A stretch of 64,000 nt of DNA from Rhizobium sp. (GTDB taxonomy: Bacteria > Pseudomonadota > Alphaproteobacteria > Rhizobiales > Rhizobiaceae). A program made the position numbers and the translations under genes. The DNA lies in assembly GCA_028290545.1 (NCBI GenBank), contig JAQGJP010000081.1:1-64000 (forward strand), read 5' to 3'. This document shows, one piece after another, positions 62,077 through 64,000 of the stretch. Below the pieces are notes generated by a model. It had not been told where the DNA came from. It ran no database searches and saw nothing but the letters and a program-made list of their open reading frames with translations. Numbering within the stretch: the stretch's first letter is position 1; each line of letters opens with the position of its first letter.

Positions 62077-62400
62077 AAATGAGTCAATCGGCTGCCGCAG
62101 CACGGCACCAGCCGCCGGGTCACCACATCTCCGGTCTCCTTGAGACGTGGTGACCCAGCTACGAATAACTGAACTCTTTTTGATCGGCCTTCGGGCAGAT
62201 CAAATTTCTTAAGCGCAATTGTCTTCTCAGAAAAGCCGGTGCGGGAGAAGGGAACCTCCCTCCCGCGCCCAAAACCTCATCACCTTATTGATTTACAGAT
62301 AATTTCGGTCACATACGGCGACGCATTCATCCATAAAGCATACCGCCCATTCAAACTCAGAATGTGCTTCTCGTTCTTCATAGTCGGTCTGAGAGCGGGA
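62077..62400. other. Intergenic region between Flp pilin and uxuA
   Basis: Apart from the hairpin at 62117-62156, this 324-base gap between convergent genes holds nothing I can assign. A short open frame (62239-62472) has no recognisable features. Confidence 0.6.
62117..62156 (+). terminator. Long hairpin downstream of the Flp pilin gene
   Basis: GGGTCACCAC (62117-62126) pairs with GTGGTGACCC (62147-62156), and TCT/AGA extends the stem inside past one mismatch. The loop is 12 bases. No T-run follows at once, so it may protect or attenuate the pilin mRNA rather than terminate. Confidence 0.6.
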
Positions 62401-63591
62401 CTAATCGCGCGCCATTGCCTTTTCTTCAGAAACAGCCCGGATCACCCCACGCAACTCGGCAAGCCCTTTTAGCCGACCGATGCAGGAATAGCCCGGATTT
62501 ACCTTCTTATCGATATCGTCAATAATCCGATGCCCATGGTCAGAGCGGAATGGTATTTCGGCGTCCACCCTGCCCTCCGCCCTTCGGCGCTGTTCTTCCG
62601 AGAGCAATATCCTCACCACCCTGGTCATGTTGGTCCGACCTTCGAGATGCTCGGCCTCAACGAAGCTGCCGTCCGGTTCGATTACCACATCGCGCAGATG
62701 AGCAAAATGAATGCGGTCGGCAAATGTGGCGGCAATCTCCACCAGATCATTGTCGATGCGCGATCCAAGCGATCCGGTGCAAAGGGTCATTCCGTTTTCG
62801 GGCACATCGATGAAATCGAAAATCCTCCGGTAATCGGCGGGTGTCGACATTACCCGTGGCAGGCCAAACAGGGAGAAGGGTGGATCGTCTGGATGCATGC
62901 ACATCCGTACACCGAGATCGGCCGCCACGGGGATGATTTCAGCAAGGAAATTGTTGAGATTGGCGACAAGATCGTCGTGCGCCACGTCGTCGTATATCTT
63001 CAGGAACTCGCGAAAACTGGTACGGTCGAACGTGAAGTCGCGCGCTGGTACCCAGCCTATGAGGTTGGACTCGAGTTGAGCGCGGGTCGCCTCCGGCATG
63101 TCGTCGTGACGTTTCCGGGCCCGGGCGACGATTTCAGGCGAGTAGTCGTCCTCAGCACCATTCCGTTCCAGAATGAACAGGTCATAGGCTGCAAAGTCGA
63201 TCACATCGAAACGTAGCGCGGTGCCGCCATGGGGCATTCGATAATCCAGATCGGTGCGGGTCCAATCGGTTATCGCCATGAAATTGTAGCAAACAGTGTC
63301 CAGGCCGGCAGCGGCCACAGATTTGAGGCTGTCCTTGTAGTTGGCGATATGGGTTCGCCATTTGCCACTACGGGTCTTGATGTCCTCGTGGACAGGTATG
63401 CTTTCGATCACGTTCCATTCGAGGCCGCTTCGCCTGATTTCCCCCCTGCGCCGCAGCACTTCCTCCGCTGTCCAGACCTCTCCGGGCGGAACATGGTGCA
63501 AAGAGGTCACGATGCCTGAGGCACCTGCCTGCATCGCATGGGATAATGGAACACTGTCATCCGGTCCGAACCATCGCCAGCTTGCCTTCAT
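62401..63591 (-). CDS. uxuA: Mannonate dehydratase
   Basis: I chose ATG 63591 (MKASWRWFGPDDSVPLSHAMQAGASGIVTSLHHVPPG) after AAGGGAC, giving 396 residues, the usual UxuA size. The conserved MCMHPDDPPFSLFGLPRV near 245 and the LCTGSLGSR motif near 285 are intact. It dehydrates D-mannonate to 2-keto-3-deoxygluconate in glucuronate degradation. The gene upstream in the same direction looks like a fructuronate reductase; together with eda encoded 5 kb away they fit hexuronate use. Confidence 0.94.
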   Translation of the reverse strand: MKASWRWFGPDDSVPLSHAMQAGASGIVTSLHHVPPGEVWTAEEVLRRRGEIRRSGLEWNVIESIPVHEDIKTRSGKWRTHIANYKDSLKSVAAAGLDTVCYNFMAITDWTRTDLDYRMPHGGTALRFDVIDFAAYDLFILERNGAEDDYSPEIVARARKRHDDMPEATRAQLESNLIGWVPARDFTFDRTSFREFLKIYDDVAHDDLVANLNNFLAEIIPVAADLGVRMCMHPDDPPFSLFGLPRVMSTPADYRRIFDFIDVPENGMTLCTGSLGSRIDNDLVEIAATFADRIHFAHLRDVVIEPDGSFVEAEHLEGRTNMTRVVRILLSEEQRRRAEGRVDAEIPFRSDHGHRIIDDIDKKVNPGYSCIGRLKGLAELRGVIRAVSEEKAMARD

Positions 63592-63797
63592 TTCAGTCCC
63601 TTTGCTTACCACAGCCGCTTTTTTAAGCGACACTCCGTGAGTCCTGGGGGGTTTCCTCCTCAGACTCCATCAATTTCCATTCGCAAAACAAACAAGCATC
63701 CCGAGACCCATGCGACATCGGCCTGTCGGCGCTGTCACCACGAATATCCGGCGCGCTTCCCTTCATGCCGGTAGCAATCGGCACGGGGCATGAGAAT

Positions 63798-64000
63798 CTA
63801 CTTCATCCCAAGCTCGACAAGGGCCTGCCGGACTCCCGATTTCTGCATTGTCTTCAGCGCCGCGCAAACGCAATCGACGAACACGCCATCTTCCCGGAGC
63901 GCTTCGGGAAACACGCGTTCCTGCGCCATCAACGACGCACACAACCGAGCCGGATTATGTCCCGCCGCGCTGACCACGTTTGCGAGTTGTTCGGCCATCG
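63798..64000 (-). CDS. Mannitol dehydrogenase/fructuronate reductase family protein, C-terminal end
   Basis: Only the last 66 or so codons are in the window; the frame is open to the edge. The tail VFPEALREDGVFVDCVCAALKTMQKSGVRQALVELGMK resembles the C terminus of mannitol dehydrogenase-family enzymes such as UxuB. Position ahead of uxuA supports fructuronate reductase, which makes mannonate. The 206-base gap to uxuA contains no gene I can support. Confidence 0.7.
   Translation of the reverse strand, partial: MAEQLANVVSAAGHNPARLCASLMAQERVFPEALREDGVFVDCVCAALKTMQKSGVRQALVELGMK

Noticed and set aside
62239-62472. 77-codon frame in the pilin-uxuA gap
   Set aside because: No ribosome site, no recognisable motif, and it overlaps the uxuA 3' end.

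Overview
This 64 kb window looks like chromosomal or chromid DNA of an alphaproteobacterium, most likely a member of the Rhizobiaceae (Rhizobium/Agrobacterium group). The reasons are the gene order glgP-glgB-glgC-glgA-pgm, the soxBDAG sarcosine oxidase set, the alphaproteobacterial aa3-oxidase subunit IV gene ahead of a three-gene pntA-pntAB-pntB transhydrogenase, the msrPQ pair, and an S21 protein with an Arg/Lys-rich tail. GC content is high and codon use is rhizobial throughout. I saw no rRNA, tRNA, CRISPR array or insertion sequence.

Layout. (1) 1-5659: three tightly packed genes for a DUF2126 protein, a circularly permuted ATP-grasp/alpha-E protein and a transglutaminase, a predicted peptide-ligation cluster. 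(2) 5909-7075: a Tad-type protein with a von Willebrand A domain. (3) 7388-16524: the glycogen operon, with most neighbours overlapping by 1-4 bases. (4) 16545-17582: an unrecognised methyltransferase-like protein. (5) 17869-38798: a catabolic island of about 21 kb. It has two complete ribose-type ABC transporters, a LacI-family regulator, two enolase-superfamily dehydratase-like enzymes, an SMP-30 lactonase, a TIM-barrel hydrolase, four short-chain dehydrogenases, a tartrate/malate-type dehydrogenase, VOC and EthD proteins, and thiamine-dependent E1 alpha and beta with a free lipoyl protein. (6) 38889-40835: glgX, cut off from the glycogen operon by the island. (7) 40860-41305: an antitoxin with a broken toxin. 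(8) 41309-46426: sarcosine oxidase. (9) 46723-64000: housekeeping and mixed genes: rpsU, a TPR lipoprotein, transhydrogenase, a TRAP binding protein, msrPQ, KDPG aldolase, a WYL regulator, an EVE protein, an Rrf2 regulator, a repeat-containing exported protein, a Flp pilin too short for usual gene calling, uxuA, and the end of a fructuronate reductase-like gene.

How the genes work together. The island reads as one sugar or sugar-acid regulon. GAAACG-centred LacI-type operator sequences sit at all four of its promoter regions: before the first SDR/ABC operon, between lacI and the first enolase gene, and before each of the two divergent operons at 31.7-32.1 kb. A likely flow is import, oxidation by an SDR, lactone hydrolysis, dehydration, further oxidation, then thiamine-dependent processing of a 2-oxo intermediate. 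The substrate is unknown. The oddest feature is an E1 alpha/beta pair with a 78-residue lipoyl protein and no E2 or E3. This is my best candidate for an undescribed system.

A second regulatory logic is visible around the WYL regulator at 57.9 kb. Two copies of a CTGNCA-N5-TGACAG element lie before the regulator and before the VOC/EVE pair that follows it.
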